DNA from: Pseudobutyrivibrio sp.
Lineage (GTDB): Bacteria > Bacillota > Clostridia > Lachnospirales > Lachnospiraceae
Direction of reading: 5' to 3'
Length of the DNA: 43,314 bases
NCBI GenBank assembly: GCA_024693775.1
Contig: JAILKL010000079.1
Coordinates: forward strand, 1 to 43,314
This document shows positions 1-7,619 of this stretch, piece after piece. The notes under the pieces are model-generated. The model made no database searches. It was not told where the DNA came from and was given only the letters and a program-made list of their open reading frames with translations. A program made the translations under genes and the position numbers. Each line of letters begins with the position of its first letter. Positions within the stretch are counted from its first letter, which is position 1.

Positions 1-8
1 AATGGATT

Positions 9-36
9 TTGTATAAACGCACGAAAAAAATATAAT
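9..36 (+). promoter_or_regulatory. Candidate sigma-A promoter for the LacI-type regulator
   Basis: A perfect -10 TATAAT lies at 31-36. A weak -35, TTGTAT, lies at 9-14 with a 16-base spacer. Transcription would start near 43 and give a leader of about 140 bases that contains the operator at 81-106. The call rests on sequence match alone. Confidence 0.4.
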
Positions 37-80
37 GTATTGTTTAATTCAAGTGGGTGCAGTATTATTTAATTAGTGAT

Positions 81-106
81 TGGAAACGGTTCCAGTAACG
101 TTTCCA
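81..106. promoter_or_regulatory. LacI-family/cre-type operator in the regulator leader
   Basis: The arms TGGAAACG (81-88) and CGTTTCCA (99-106) form a perfect inverted repeat. Bases 81-94, TGGAAACGGTTCCA, are also an imperfect 14-bp palindrome with a central CG. With their flanks they fit the catabolite-responsive element consensus WTGNAANCGNWWNCAW except at the last base. A second CG-centred half site lies 12 bp further on. The site could bind the adjacent regulator (autoregulation) or a CcpA-like protein; the sequence does not decide which. Confidence 0.5.
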
Positions 107-180
107 GAAAGACAATAGTTTTAATGGATTAGGCCCCAGAAATTATTGTTTGCAACTATTGGAGTAGGAAGGAAAACAAA

Positions 181-1182
181 ATGACAATTAAAGACATTGC
201 TAAACTAGCAGGGGTTAGCGTAAGTACGGTAAGTCGAGCACTTAACAATCACCCAGATGTTAGTAAAGAGGCCAAGGAAAAGGTCCTAGCAGTTGTGGCG
301 GAATACAATTACATTCCTAACACAAGTGCCAGAGAGCTTGGCAAATCATCCTCAGACAATATTGGGGTGATAGTAAAGGGATTATCAAACCCCTTTTACA
401 CAAAGATTATTACAGAAATAGGCTCCAAAATTGAGGAGGCTGGCTACACCATGGTGATGCAGCAGATAGGAATATCTGATGATGAGGTTATGACAGGAGC
501 TCTTATGGAAAGAGATAAAAAGCTTTTGGGATTAATATTCCTAGGAGGCCGATTAGATTATTCCAAAGAGGAAATGTCTAGAATTACAGTCCCATATGTA
601 TGTCTGACCTTTAACAATCAATATGGAACCTTGGATAAATCAGAATATTCCAGCGTAGGCATTGATGATAATCAAGCAGCCTACAAAGCGGTAGAAAAGA
701 TTGTAAATACTAATCGTAAAAAGATAGCTGCTCTTATTTCATCGCCTAACGATGGTTCCATAAGTCAGCTACGATACTCTGGATACGAGAGAGCCATAAA
801 TGATTTTGGATTAGAAAAGAATGATGATTATATCATTTCCATAAATAGCTACAACATACGTGATGCCTACGAGGGCATGAAAAAATGGTTGCAAAAGGGT
901 ATAGAAATCAATGCAGTATTTTGCATTTCAGACAACCTGGCAATGGGGGCTATGAAGGCCTTGAGAGAAGCCAACAAAAGGATACCAGAAGATGTTGCAA
1001 TAGTTGCAATAGATGGAATCGAAGCATCTGAGTATATGACACCAGAGCTTACTACTTTTTGTCAGCCAATGGAGGAAATGGGACAGCAGGCCGTTGCACT
1101 TTTAGTAGGAATAATAAAGGGGAACAAAAAGCACAAGCATGTAATTTTGCCTACTATTTTTAGAGAAGGCGGCTCACTATAA
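181..1182 (+). CDS. LacI/GalR-family transcriptional regulator of the maltodextrin genes
   Basis: This is a DNA-binding repressor or activator of the LacI/GalR family, likely sensing a sugar for the transport genes that follow. Residues 2-22 carry the family helix-turn-helix (IKDIAKLAGVSVSTVSRALN), followed by the hinge region and a periplasmic-binding-protein-like sensor domain (about 60-330) starting with the usual IGVIVKGLSNPFY pattern. The 333-residue length is normal. The ATG follows a purine-rich GGAAGGAAAAC ribosome binding site. It precedes the binding-protein gene by 100 bp on the same strand, so control of that operon is inferred from position. A LacI-type operator sits in its own leader. 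The effector cannot be told from sequence; maltose or maltotriose is a guess from the downstream glucanotransferase. Confidence 0.93.
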   Translation: MTIKDIAKLAGVSVSTVSRALNNHPDVSKEAKEKVLAVVAEYNYIPNTSARELGKSSSDNIGVIVKGLSNPFYTKIITEIGSKIEEAGYTMVMQQIGISDDEVMTGALMERDKKLLGLIFLGGRLDYSKEEMSRITVPYVCLTFNNQYGTLDKSEYSSVGIDDNQAAYKAVEKIVNTNRKKIAALISSPNDGSISQLRYSGYERAINDFGLEKNDDYIISINSYNIRDAYEGMKKWLQKGIEINAVFCISDNLAMGAMKALREANKRIPEDVAIVAIDGIEASEYMTPELTTFCQPMEEMGQQAVALLVGIIKGNKKHKHVILPTIFREGGSL

Positions 1183-1221
1183 AATTAAAAAATCATCTTT
1201 CGATAAGAATCAAGGTTTTAG

Positions 1222-1252
1222 CATTGCAAATGCAATGATAAACAAATATATC
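1222..1252 (+). promoter_or_regulatory. Promoter of the maltodextrin transport genes, with palindrome over the -35
   Basis: A -35 TTGCAA (1224-1229) and a -10 TATATC (1247-1252) are separated by 17 bases. The -35 lies inside a palindrome with arms CATTGCA (1222-1228) and TGCAATG (1231-1237) around AA. Such a site would suit binding by the regulator encoded just upstream. Expected initiation is near 1259, shortly before the AAGGAG ribosome binding site at 1266-1272. Confidence 0.5.
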
Positions 1253-1282
1253 ATTTTCAAATTAAAAAGGAGAGTGTAAAAA

Positions 1283-2581
1283 ATGAAGATGAAAAAAGTA
1301 TTGGCATTAGGGTTAGTTGCTATGATGACAGCAACAGTATTTGCCGGATGTGGTTCAGATGCAGGATCTTCGAAGGATGATTCAAGTGCTTCAGGAAAGG
1401 TTTATTATTTAAACTTTAAGCCAGAGGCAGACGAGGCTTGGCAGGAAATTGCTAAGCAGTACACAGAGGAGACAGGAGTAGAGGTAACAGTTATTACTGC
1501 AGCTTCAGGTACTTATGAGGAGACCTTATCAGCAGAGATTGTTAAGGATGAAGCTCCTACATTATTCCAGGTAAATGGTCCAGTTGGACTTGCTAACTGG
1601 AAGGATTATTGCTATGACTTGAAGGATTCATCACTTTACAATGAATTAACAAGTGATTCTTATGCTCTATATGACGGCGATGCAGTTGCAGGTATTGCAT
1701 ATGTTATCGAGTCATACGGCCTTATCGTAAATAAAGATCTTCTTTCTCAGGCAGGATATTCCCTTGAGGATATTGCTAGCTTTGATGATTTAAAGAAGGT
1801 GGCTGAGGATATTACAGCTCGTAGCTCAGAGCTTGGCTTCTCTGCATTTACATCAGCAGGTATGGATGGCTCTTCAGATTGGAGATTCAAGACACACCTT
1901 GCAAACCTTCCTATCTATTTTGAGTATCAGGACAAAGGAATTGATACTACAGATGCTATTGAAGGTAAATATCTCGACAATTACAAAGCAATTTGGGATT
2001 TATACATTAACAATTCTACATGTGCTCCAGCAGATTTAGCATCTAAGACAGGTGATGATGCAGAAAATGAATTTGCAAATGGCGAAGCAGTATTCTATCA
2101 GAATGGTTCATGGGAGTATGCAAACCTTACAGATAAGGGCATGACAGATGACCAGCTTGCAATGATTCCTATTTACATCGGCGCAGGTGATGAGGCTAAG
2201 CAGGGACTTTGCACAGGTACAGAGAATTATTGGTGTGTAAACTCAGAAGCTTCTGAGGAAGATATCCAGGCTACTATAGATTTCCTTACATGGATGGTTA
2301 CATCTGATGCAGGAACAAAGATGCTCTCTGAGCAAATTGGTGTTATTCCTTTCAAGAGCGCAGCTGATACAAACAACCTTTTCGTTCTTAACGATAGAGA
2401 TTACACAGACGCAGGAAAGACTCCTGTATCTTGGAACTTCACAACAATGCCATCAGAGGAATGGAAGAATGGAGTTGGTTCTGCTTTGACAGCTTATGCA
2501 GCAGGAACAGGTACATGGGATGATGTTGTGAAGGCATTCGTTGACGGATGGGCTTTAGAGTACGCAGCAAGCGCACAATAA
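1283..2581 (+). CDS. Sugar ABC transporter solute-binding lipoprotein (MalE-like)
   Basis: This is the extracellular solute-binding component of a carbohydrate ABC importer, anchored by lipid on the outer face of the membrane. Residues 1-22 form a lipoprotein signal peptide with lipobox FAGC and the lipid-accepting Cys23, followed by a Ser/Asp-rich linker. The rest (432 residues in all) has the family 1 bacterial binding protein layout: an early TGVEVTVITAASGTYEE segment, central AxNGEAxFYQNGSWE-type motif (FANGEAVFYQNGSWEY) and a C-terminal ATIDFLTWMVTS region. Two CUT1-type permeases and a 4-alpha-glucanotransferase follow, so maltodextrin is the likely ligand; this is inferred from context. 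A strong hairpin just after the gene may raise its expression relative to the permeases. Confidence 0.93.
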   Translation: MKMKKVLALGLVAMMTATVFAGCGSDAGSSKDDSSASGKVYYLNFKPEADEAWQEIAKQYTEETGVEVTVITAASGTYEETLSAEIVKDEAPTLFQVNGPVGLANWKDYCYDLKDSSLYNELTSDSYALYDGDAVAGIAYVIESYGLIVNKDLLSQAGYSLEDIASFDDLKKVAEDITARSSELGFSAFTSAGMDGSSDWRFKTHLANLPIYFEYQDKGIDTTDAIEGKYLDNYKAIWDLYINNSTCAPADLASKTGDDAENEFANGEAVFYQNGSWEYANLTDKGMTDDQLAMIPIYIGAGDEAKQGLCTGTENYWCVNSEASEEDIQATIDFLTWMVTSDAGTKMLSEQIGVIPFKSAADTNNLFVLNDRDYTDAGKTPVSWNFTTMPSEEWKNGVGSALTAYAAGTGTWDDVVKAFVDGWALEYAASAQ

Positions 2582-2644
2582 ATCTATTAGGTGTTAACTG
2601 TTTCTTACAGTTTTCATAGAGAAGTTTTTCTTCCAATTTTTACT

Positions 2645-2668
2645 GGAGGGCGAGGCCTAACGCCCTCC
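2645..2668 (+). other. GC-rich intercistronic hairpin between binding-protein and permease genes
   Basis: Arms GGAGGGCG (2645-2652) and CGCCCTCC (2661-2668) pair perfectly around an 8-base loop. The sequence after it (TATTATTTA) is only a poor U-tract, so it looks like a partial terminator or 3' stabiliser rather than a full stop. Similar elements follow binding-protein genes in many ABC operons and leave the binding protein in excess. Confidence 0.55.
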
Positions 2669-2697
2669 TATTATTTAGACTAAGAAAAGGGATAATT

Positions 2698-3549
2698 ATG
2701 GAAAAAGCAATTAGAAAGTACTGGCCGATATTTGTATTACCAACCCTCGCAGCCTTCTGTGTCGGTTTTATATATCCATTTACTCAGGGATTATATTTGT
2801 CATTTTGTAAATTCACTACTATAAAAAAAGCAACATTTATTGGATTTGGAAATTACGCGTATGCAATCAGAGATGCGGAGTTCTGGCATTCATTTTGGTT
2901 CACTGCGCTTTTTACTGTAGTTTCTACAGTGTTGATAAATGTAATAGCGTTTGCTATTGCTCTAGCACTTACTAATAAGATTAAGGGCTCAAATTTATTT
3001 AGAACAGTATTTTTTATGCCAAACCTTATAGGCGGTATTGTTCTTGGTTACATTTGGCAAATCTTATTAAACTGTGTTCTTTCTTTATTAGAAAAACCAC
3101 TTTTAGCCTTAAATGCAACATATGGATTTATTGGATTGATAATCCTAATGTGCTGGCAGCAAATTGGTTACATGATGATTATTTATATTGCAGGTCTTCA
3201 GTCTATACCAGAGGATTATATTGAGGCTGCAAAAATCGATGGTGCTACAACTAGACAGATCCTATTTAAAATTAAAATTCCAAACGTAATGCCATCTATT
3301 ACAATATGTTCTTTTTTAACAATCACAAACGGATTCAAGCTATTTGATCAAAACCTTGCACTCACAGGTGGTGAGCCTGCACATGCATCAGAAATGCTTG
3401 CTTTAAATATCTACAATACATTTTATAGTCGTACCGGCCCACAGTGGAAGGGCTACGGACAGGCAAAGGCGGTTATATTCTGTATTATGGTTATTGCAAT
3501 CTCCATGATTCAGCTAAAGGTTACAAAATCTAAGGAGGTGCAGCAGTAA
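2698..3549 (+). CDS. Sugar ABC transporter permease, MalF type
   Basis: This is one of the two membrane-spanning subunits of the CUT1 sugar importer. The 283-residue protein has about six hydrophobic helices, the first at residues 10-32. The cytoplasmic EAA loop that contacts the ATPase (EAAKIDGATTRQILFKIKIP) is seen near residues 177-196. The first long periplasmic region is short compared with enterobacterial MalF, as is usual in Firmicutes. A modest AAAAGGG ribosome binding site precedes the ATG. The stop codon overlaps the next permease gene by one base (TAATG), implying translational coupling. No ATPase gene is present in the cluster, so the transporter probably uses a shared MsmK/UgpC-type ATPase encoded elsewhere. 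Confidence 0.93.
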   Translation: MEKAIRKYWPIFVLPTLAAFCVGFIYPFTQGLYLSFCKFTTIKKATFIGFGNYAYAIRDAEFWHSFWFTALFTVVSTVLINVIAFAIALALTNKIKGSNLFRTVFFMPNLIGGIVLGYIWQILLNCVLSLLEKPLLALNATYGFIGLIILMCWQQIGYMMIIYIAGLQSIPEDYIEAAKIDGATTRQILFKIKIPNVMPSITICSFLTITNGFKLFDQNLALTGGEPAHASEMLALNIYNTFYSRTGPQWKGYGQAKAVIFCIMVIAISMIQLKVTKSKEVQQ

Positions 3550-4391
3550 TGAAAAGAAATGAACAAATAGCAAAAACAATCGTGTTTGCAATTTTATGTA
3601 TACTTACAGTTTTATGGATTTATCCAGTATTTATGATATTAATCAATTCATTAAAGGGTGACGCATTTATTAGCACTAATAATGTATTTAGTCTTCCAAA
3701 TGCAGAAAGCTTTGTGGGATTAAGGAATTATATAGATGCACTTTCTTCAAAAGGATTTGCAGCAGCCTTTGGATATAGCTTGATTATTACCTTAACAAGT
3801 GACATATTAATTTTAATAGGCACATCTATGTGTGCGTGGTATATAACTAGAGTCAACAGTCTACTTTCAAAGATTTGCTATGGACTATTTGTTTTTTCAA
3901 TGGTAGTTCCATTTCAAATGCTAATGTATACACTTTCATCAACTGCTGACAGATTGGACTTAGATACTCCATATAATATTTGTATAATTTATTTAGGCTT
4001 TGGAGCAGGCCTTGCAGTTTTTATGTTTACAGGCTTTATGAAATCAATTCCACTAGAAATAGAGGAGGCAGCTATGATTGATGGCTGCAACCCACTACAG
4101 ACATTTTTCCAGGTGGTTTTACCTATTTTAAAACCAACACTTATATCTGTAGCTATTCTAGAAACCATGTGGTTATGGAATGATTATTTGCTGCCATACC
4201 TTGTACTAGACAGAAAGAAATACATGACAATTCCTATCCTTATCCAGTATTTCCGTGGAAGCTATGGACACGTTGAAATGGGACCAATGATGGCATGTAT
4301 TATGATGACTGTACTTCCTATCATAATAATGTATATTTGCTTACAGAAATATATTATTAAAGGCGTAATTGCCGGTGCTGTAAAGGGCTAG
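3549..4391 (+). CDS. Sugar ABC transporter permease, MalG type
   Basis: This is the second membrane subunit of the same importer. The 280-residue protein has six predicted membrane helices and the EAA motif EEAAMIDGCNPLQTFFQVVL (about residues 175-194). Its C-terminus, QKYIIKGVIAGAVKG, matches the typical MalG ending, in which the tail enters the ATPase dimer. Its start overlaps the stop of the preceding permease and is served by a strong GGAGG at 3535-3539 inside that gene. The glucanotransferase gene follows after 30 bp, so the three are very likely co-transcribed. Confidence 0.93.
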   Translation: MKRNEQIAKTIVFAILCILTVLWIYPVFMILINSLKGDAFISTNNVFSLPNAESFVGLRNYIDALSSKGFAAAFGYSLIITLTSDILILIGTSMCAWYITRVNSLLSKICYGLFVFSMVVPFQMLMYTLSSTADRLDLDTPYNICIIYLGFGAGLAVFMFTGFMKSIPLEIEEAAMIDGCNPLQTFFQVVLPILKPTLISVAILETMWLWNDYLLPYLVLDRKKYMTIPILIQYFRGSYGHVEMGPMMACIMMTVLPIIIMYICLQKYIIKGVIAGAVKG

Positions 4392-4421
4392 GATTATAAA
4401 CTAAAAGGAGACTAGATTAAA

Positions 4422-5966
4422 ATGAAAAGAAGTAGTGGAATATTGCTCCCTATATCTTCATTACCATCGCCTTATGGCATTGGAACTTTAGGCAAAGCAG
4501 CTTATGATTTTGCAGATTTTATGAAGGCTTCTGGACAGAAATACTGGCAGGTTCTACCCCTAGGACCTACCAGCTATGGTGATAGTCCTTATCAGAGCTT
4601 CTCTACTTTTGCCGGAAACCCTTATTTCATAGATTTAGATATGCTGATAGCGGATGGCCTTTTGACAAAGGAAGAGGTTGAAGCGGAAGACTGGGGCACC
4701 AATCCAAGATATGTGGATTATGGCCAGATTTATACCAGCAGATTTAAAATTCTTGAATTGGCAAAAGAGAGAGGTTATAAATCATCCCTTGGTGATATTT
4801 CTTATTTCAAAAAGAATAATACCTGGGTGGAAAATTATGCACTCTTTATGGCGATTAAAAAGCACTTTGGTCAGCTTAGCTGGCAGGAATGGCCAGAGGA
4901 AGATATTAGAATGCATGAAAAGTCAGCTGTTGAAAAATATACAAAGGAACTGGCAGAGGATATTGAGTTTTTCATATACGTTCAATATCTCTTCTTCAAG
5001 CAGTGGGATGAATTAAAAAAATATATAAACAATTTAGGAATAGAAGTAATTGGCGATCTACCTATTTATGTAGCATTAGATTCTTGTGATGTATGGGCAG
5101 AGCCGGGCTTCTTCAAATTAGACGAGGAAAACTATCCAGTGGAGGTGGCAGGAGTGCCACCAGATTATTTCAGCGAAGACGGGCAGCTTTGGGGCAATCC
5201 AATTTATAATTGGGAAGCAATGAAAAAGGATAATTATAGTTGGTGGGTCCGCAGAATTGCTGGAGCAGAAAAGCTTTATGATGTGGTCAGAATAGATCAC
5301 TTCAGAGGTTTTGATGAGTATTGGTCTGTTCCTTTTGGAGATAAAACAGCCAAGAACGGAAAATGGAAAAAGGGCCCTGGAATGGATTTGGTAGGCTTAC
5401 TATCAAAGAAGTTTCCAAAGATAGAGTTTATAGCAGAGGATTTAGGAGAGCCTTCGCCAACAGTTGTAAAGCTCTTAAAGGACAGTGGATGGCCAGGCAT
5501 GAAGGTGTTAGAATTCGCCTTTGATTCAGGAGAGGCCAATGACTATCAGCCACATACCTATGATAAAAACTGTATCTGCTATACAGGTACACATGATAAT
5601 GCAACAGTTATGGAGTGGTACGAGGAAGCAGATAAAAAGGACAAGGATTATGCTAGCAAGTACCTTGGCATTTCAAAGAGTGAGGGCTTCAATTGGGGTA
5701 TGATTCGCGGTGGTATGTCCTCTGTATCGGTGCTTTTTGTCGCACAGATGCAGGATTATTTAGGCTTGGGCAAATACAATCGTATTAATGTTCCAGGTAC
5801 ATCTACAGGAAATTGGCAGTGGAGATTATTATCAAAGGAAATGACTCCAGAATTAGCTAAAAAGATATATTCTATGGCGATTATGTATGGAAGATCTCAA
5901 GCACCTAAAAAGCCTAAGAAAGATAAAAAAATAATTGCTACAAAAGAAACAAAAATAAAGAAATAA
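4422..5966 (+). CDS. malQ: 4-alpha-glucanotransferase (amylomaltase)
   Basis: This GH77 enzyme transfers alpha-1,4-glucan segments between malto-oligosaccharides and releases glucose, feeding imported maltodextrin into glycolysis in the cytoplasm. Family signatures are clear: RSSGILLPISSLPSPYGIGT at the N-terminus, the nucleophile segment VVRIDHFRGF, the acid/base segment FIAEDLGEPS, the third carboxylate in YTGTHDNATVMEW, and NVPGTSTGNWQWR near the end. The 514-residue length is close to normal. The last roughly 20 residues are an unusual lysine-rich tail beginning APKKPKKDKK, beyond the catalytic fold. An AAGGAG site precedes the ATG. It is the last gene of the maltodextrin operon, and a terminator follows. 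Confidence 0.96.
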   Translation: MKRSSGILLPISSLPSPYGIGTLGKAAYDFADFMKASGQKYWQVLPLGPTSYGDSPYQSFSTFAGNPYFIDLDMLIADGLLTKEEVEAEDWGTNPRYVDYGQIYTSRFKILELAKERGYKSSLGDISYFKKNNTWVENYALFMAIKKHFGQLSWQEWPEEDIRMHEKSAVEKYTKELAEDIEFFIYVQYLFFKQWDELKKYINNLGIEVIGDLPIYVALDSCDVWAEPGFFKLDEENYPVEVAGVPPDYFSEDGQLWGNPIYNWEAMKKDNYSWWVRRIAGAEKLYDVVRIDHFRGFDEYWSVPFGDKTAKNGKWKKGPGMDLVGLLSKKFPKIEFIAEDLGEPSPTVVKLLKDSGWPGMKVLEFAFDSGEANDYQPHTYDKNCICYTGTHDNATVMEWYEEADKKDKDYASKYLGISKSEGFNWGMIRGGMSSVSVLFVAQMQDYLGLGKYNRINVPGTSTGNWQWRLLSKEMTPELAKKIYSMAIMYGRSQAPKKPKKDKKIIATKETKIKK

Positions 5967-5992
5967 TTTTTTCTTTTAATTCTCCTTGAAAG

Positions 5993-6028
5993 GAAATGGG
6001 GCCCATTTGGACCCCATTTCTTACTTTT
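5993..6028 (+). terminator. Rho-independent terminator of the maltodextrin operon
   Basis: Arms GAAATGGGG (5993-6001) and CCCCATTTC (6012-6020) pair perfectly around a 10-base loop and are followed by TTACTTTT. It closes the malQ transcript before the next gene. Confidence 0.75.
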
Positions 6029-6102
6029 AATGGAAGTTTGAATGTGTTACACTACAATAGATTTCGTCGATAAATATTGACGATTTGGTAGGAGGATTTT
6101 TA

Positions 6103-7266
6103 ATGAAAAGAAAATTAGTTGCATTTGCACTTGCTTCTGCAATGGTATTTTCGCTAGTTGCATGTGGAGAGGAAAAGACCACAGAGACAGCTGATAATAC
6201 TGCAAAAGAAGAAAAAGAAATTACAATTGAATATAATGTTGATGACTATGTAACTCTTGGAGATTACAAGGGAATAGAGGTCGCATTAGACGGAGATTAT
6301 GAGTTTACAGAAGAGGGATTTAACGATTACGTTAATGGAAACCTTACATCGTCAGGCTTATATTCTGAGGATACCTCTACAGATGTTGTAGCAGAAGATT
6401 CTATTGTAAACGTTGATTATGTGGGATCAAAGGATGGCGTTGCCTTCGATGGAGGCTCAGCTGAGGACCAGAATCTTGATATTGCAAATAACTGCGCTGC
6501 AGGTACAACTCAGGGCTATATTGATGGATTTTGCGCAGGTCTTGTAGGACACAAGGTCGGTGAAGAGGTAGCATATGAGGTTACCTTCCCTGACAATTAT
6601 GGTAGCGCTGATTTAGCAGGTCAGACAGTAGTATTCACATTCCAGATTAATTACATTGCAAAGGCTATTGATTTAGATAGTCTTACTGATGAGGTTGTAG
6701 CAGAAAAGCTTGGATATGATACAGTAGAAGAGTATATGGAAGCAGCCAAAACACAGTATCTAAATGTACTTGCAACAAATAGAGAAAACGACCTTTCTAC
6801 TGCTGTTACAAATGCAGTAGTAAACAATGCAAAGGTTTCTGGAGTACCAGAGGATCTATTAAATGCATGGACTACTATTTATCTTGGTAGCGTAGCTTCA
6901 CAGTACAATGTTGATGGTGAGGATGGTCTTCGTAAATTATATGAGGATGCTGGAAAGGACTATGATGAGTTCCATTCAAGCATTAAGGAGAATATTCAGG
7001 ATACACTTGAAACTATGCTTGTTTTCGAAGCTGTTATGAAGACAGAAGGCATCGAGTTCGACGAGGATGAGTTTAATACATACTTATCACAGGTAGCTAC
7101 TTCAGTTGGTGCGGCAGATGTGGATACATTTTTACAGTATTACACTGTAGATGGAGTGTTATCTGGAAAGGCATACTTCAGAACAATTCACAAGGCTCAG
7201 CTTGGTCTTGATTTCTGTTGCGAAAATGCTGTAGTTAATGATTCTACAGCCTCAGAGGATGAGTAA
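6103..7266 (+). CDS. Trigger factor/FKBP-type peptidyl-prolyl isomerase lipoprotein
   Basis: This is probably a membrane-anchored folding factor outside the cell membrane. From the ATG at 6103, preceded by AGGAGG at 6090-6095, the 387-residue product begins with a signal peptide ending in lipobox LVAC (Cys21). An FKBP-like domain follows at about residues 105-195, with VNVDYVGSKDGVAFDGG, GFCAGLVGHKVGEEVAYEVTFP and QTVVFTFQINYI typical of the trigger-factor PPIase domain. The rest is a helical region like the trigger factor C-terminal chaperone arms. It lacks the ribosome-binding N-terminal domain. A longer start at 6085 would precede the ribosome binding site and is rejected. Neighbouring SCIFF/SecDF genes suggest an exported-protein role, by inference. 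Substrate unknown. Confidence 0.85.
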   Translation: MKRKLVAFALASAMVFSLVACGEEKTTETADNTAKEEKEITIEYNVDDYVTLGDYKGIEVALDGDYEFTEEGFNDYVNGNLTSSGLYSEDTSTDVVAEDSIVNVDYVGSKDGVAFDGGSAEDQNLDIANNCAAGTTQGYIDGFCAGLVGHKVGEEVAYEVTFPDNYGSADLAGQTVVFTFQINYIAKAIDLDSLTDEVVAEKLGYDTVEEYMEAAKTQYLNVLATNRENDLSTAVTNAVVNNAKVSGVPEDLLNAWTTIYLGSVASQYNVDGEDGLRKLYEDAGKDYDEFHSSIKENIQDTLETMLVFEAVMKTEGIEFDEDEFNTYLSQVATSVGAADVDTFLQYYTVDGVLSGKAYFRTIHKAQLGLDFCCENAVVNDSTASEDE

Positions 7267-7272
7267 AAATAC

Positions 7273-7301
7273 TTTATATTTTGCATTTTCTGTAGTATAA
7301 T
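7273..7301 (+). promoter_or_regulatory. Candidate promoter for the SCIFF operon
   Basis: A perfect -10 TATAAT lies at 7296-7301. The -35 at 17-base spacing, TTTATA (7273-7278), is poor. Transcription would begin about 7308, leaving a leader of about 60 bases. Confidence 0.35.
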
Positions 7302-7369
7302 TTATAGGCTAGTATGGCTATTACTATTTATAGCCTTAACTTGTAAAAAAAGTGAAAAGGAGATTTAAT

Positions 7370-7513
7370 ATGGAGCACATTAAGACATTAAATACTAAGA
7401 GATTACAGAACACAGTTAAAGAAGGCGGATGTGGCGAGTGCCAGACATCATGCCAGTCTGCTTGCAAGACATCTTGCACAGTTGGAAATCAGAGCTGTGA
7501 GCACAAGAACTAA
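7370..7513 (+). CDS. scfA: SCIFF ranthipeptide precursor (six cysteines in forty-five residues)
   Basis: This 47-residue peptide starts MEHIKTLNTKRLQNTVKEGG and continues with a core holding six cysteines: CGEC, then SC, AC and SC at four-residue steps (QTSCQSACKTSCT), and a last Cys near the C-terminus (QSCEHKN). These features define the SCIFF family of clostridial peptides. Family members are substrates of the SPASM radical SAM maturase encoded just downstream, which makes thioether crosslinks between Cys sulfur and acceptor residues such as Thr (ranthipeptide chemistry). AAAAGGAG precedes the ATG by about seven bases. Its mature form and function are not established for this organism. It is short enough to be missed by standard gene calling. 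Confidence 0.95.
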   Translation: MEHIKTLNTKRLQNTVKEGGCGECQTSCQSACKTSCTVGNQSCEHKN

Positions 7514-7548
7514 TTTAGTTTTTGTAAAAAGGTAATAAAGAAATATTA

Positions 7549-7589
7549 AGACCGGTCTCTAATAATGCTTATTTATTAGAGAACGGTCT
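7549..7589 (+). other. Long hairpin between scfA and scfB
   Basis: Arms at 7549-7565 (starting AGACCG) and 7573-7589 (ending CGGTCT) form a 17-bp stem with one mismatch and a 7-base loop. The following TATTGTGCG is not a good U-tract. It could be a leaky terminator or an mRNA-stabilising structure that keeps the small peptide in excess over its modifying enzyme. Confidence 0.6.
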
Positions 7590-7619
7590 ATTGTGCGTTT
7601 ATGAAAGGACATTTTTTTA

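Noticed and set aside
7370-7513. Cys-rich peptide as a metallothionein or ferredoxin fragment
   Set aside because: The sequence and the adjacent SPASM maturase match the SCIFF family.
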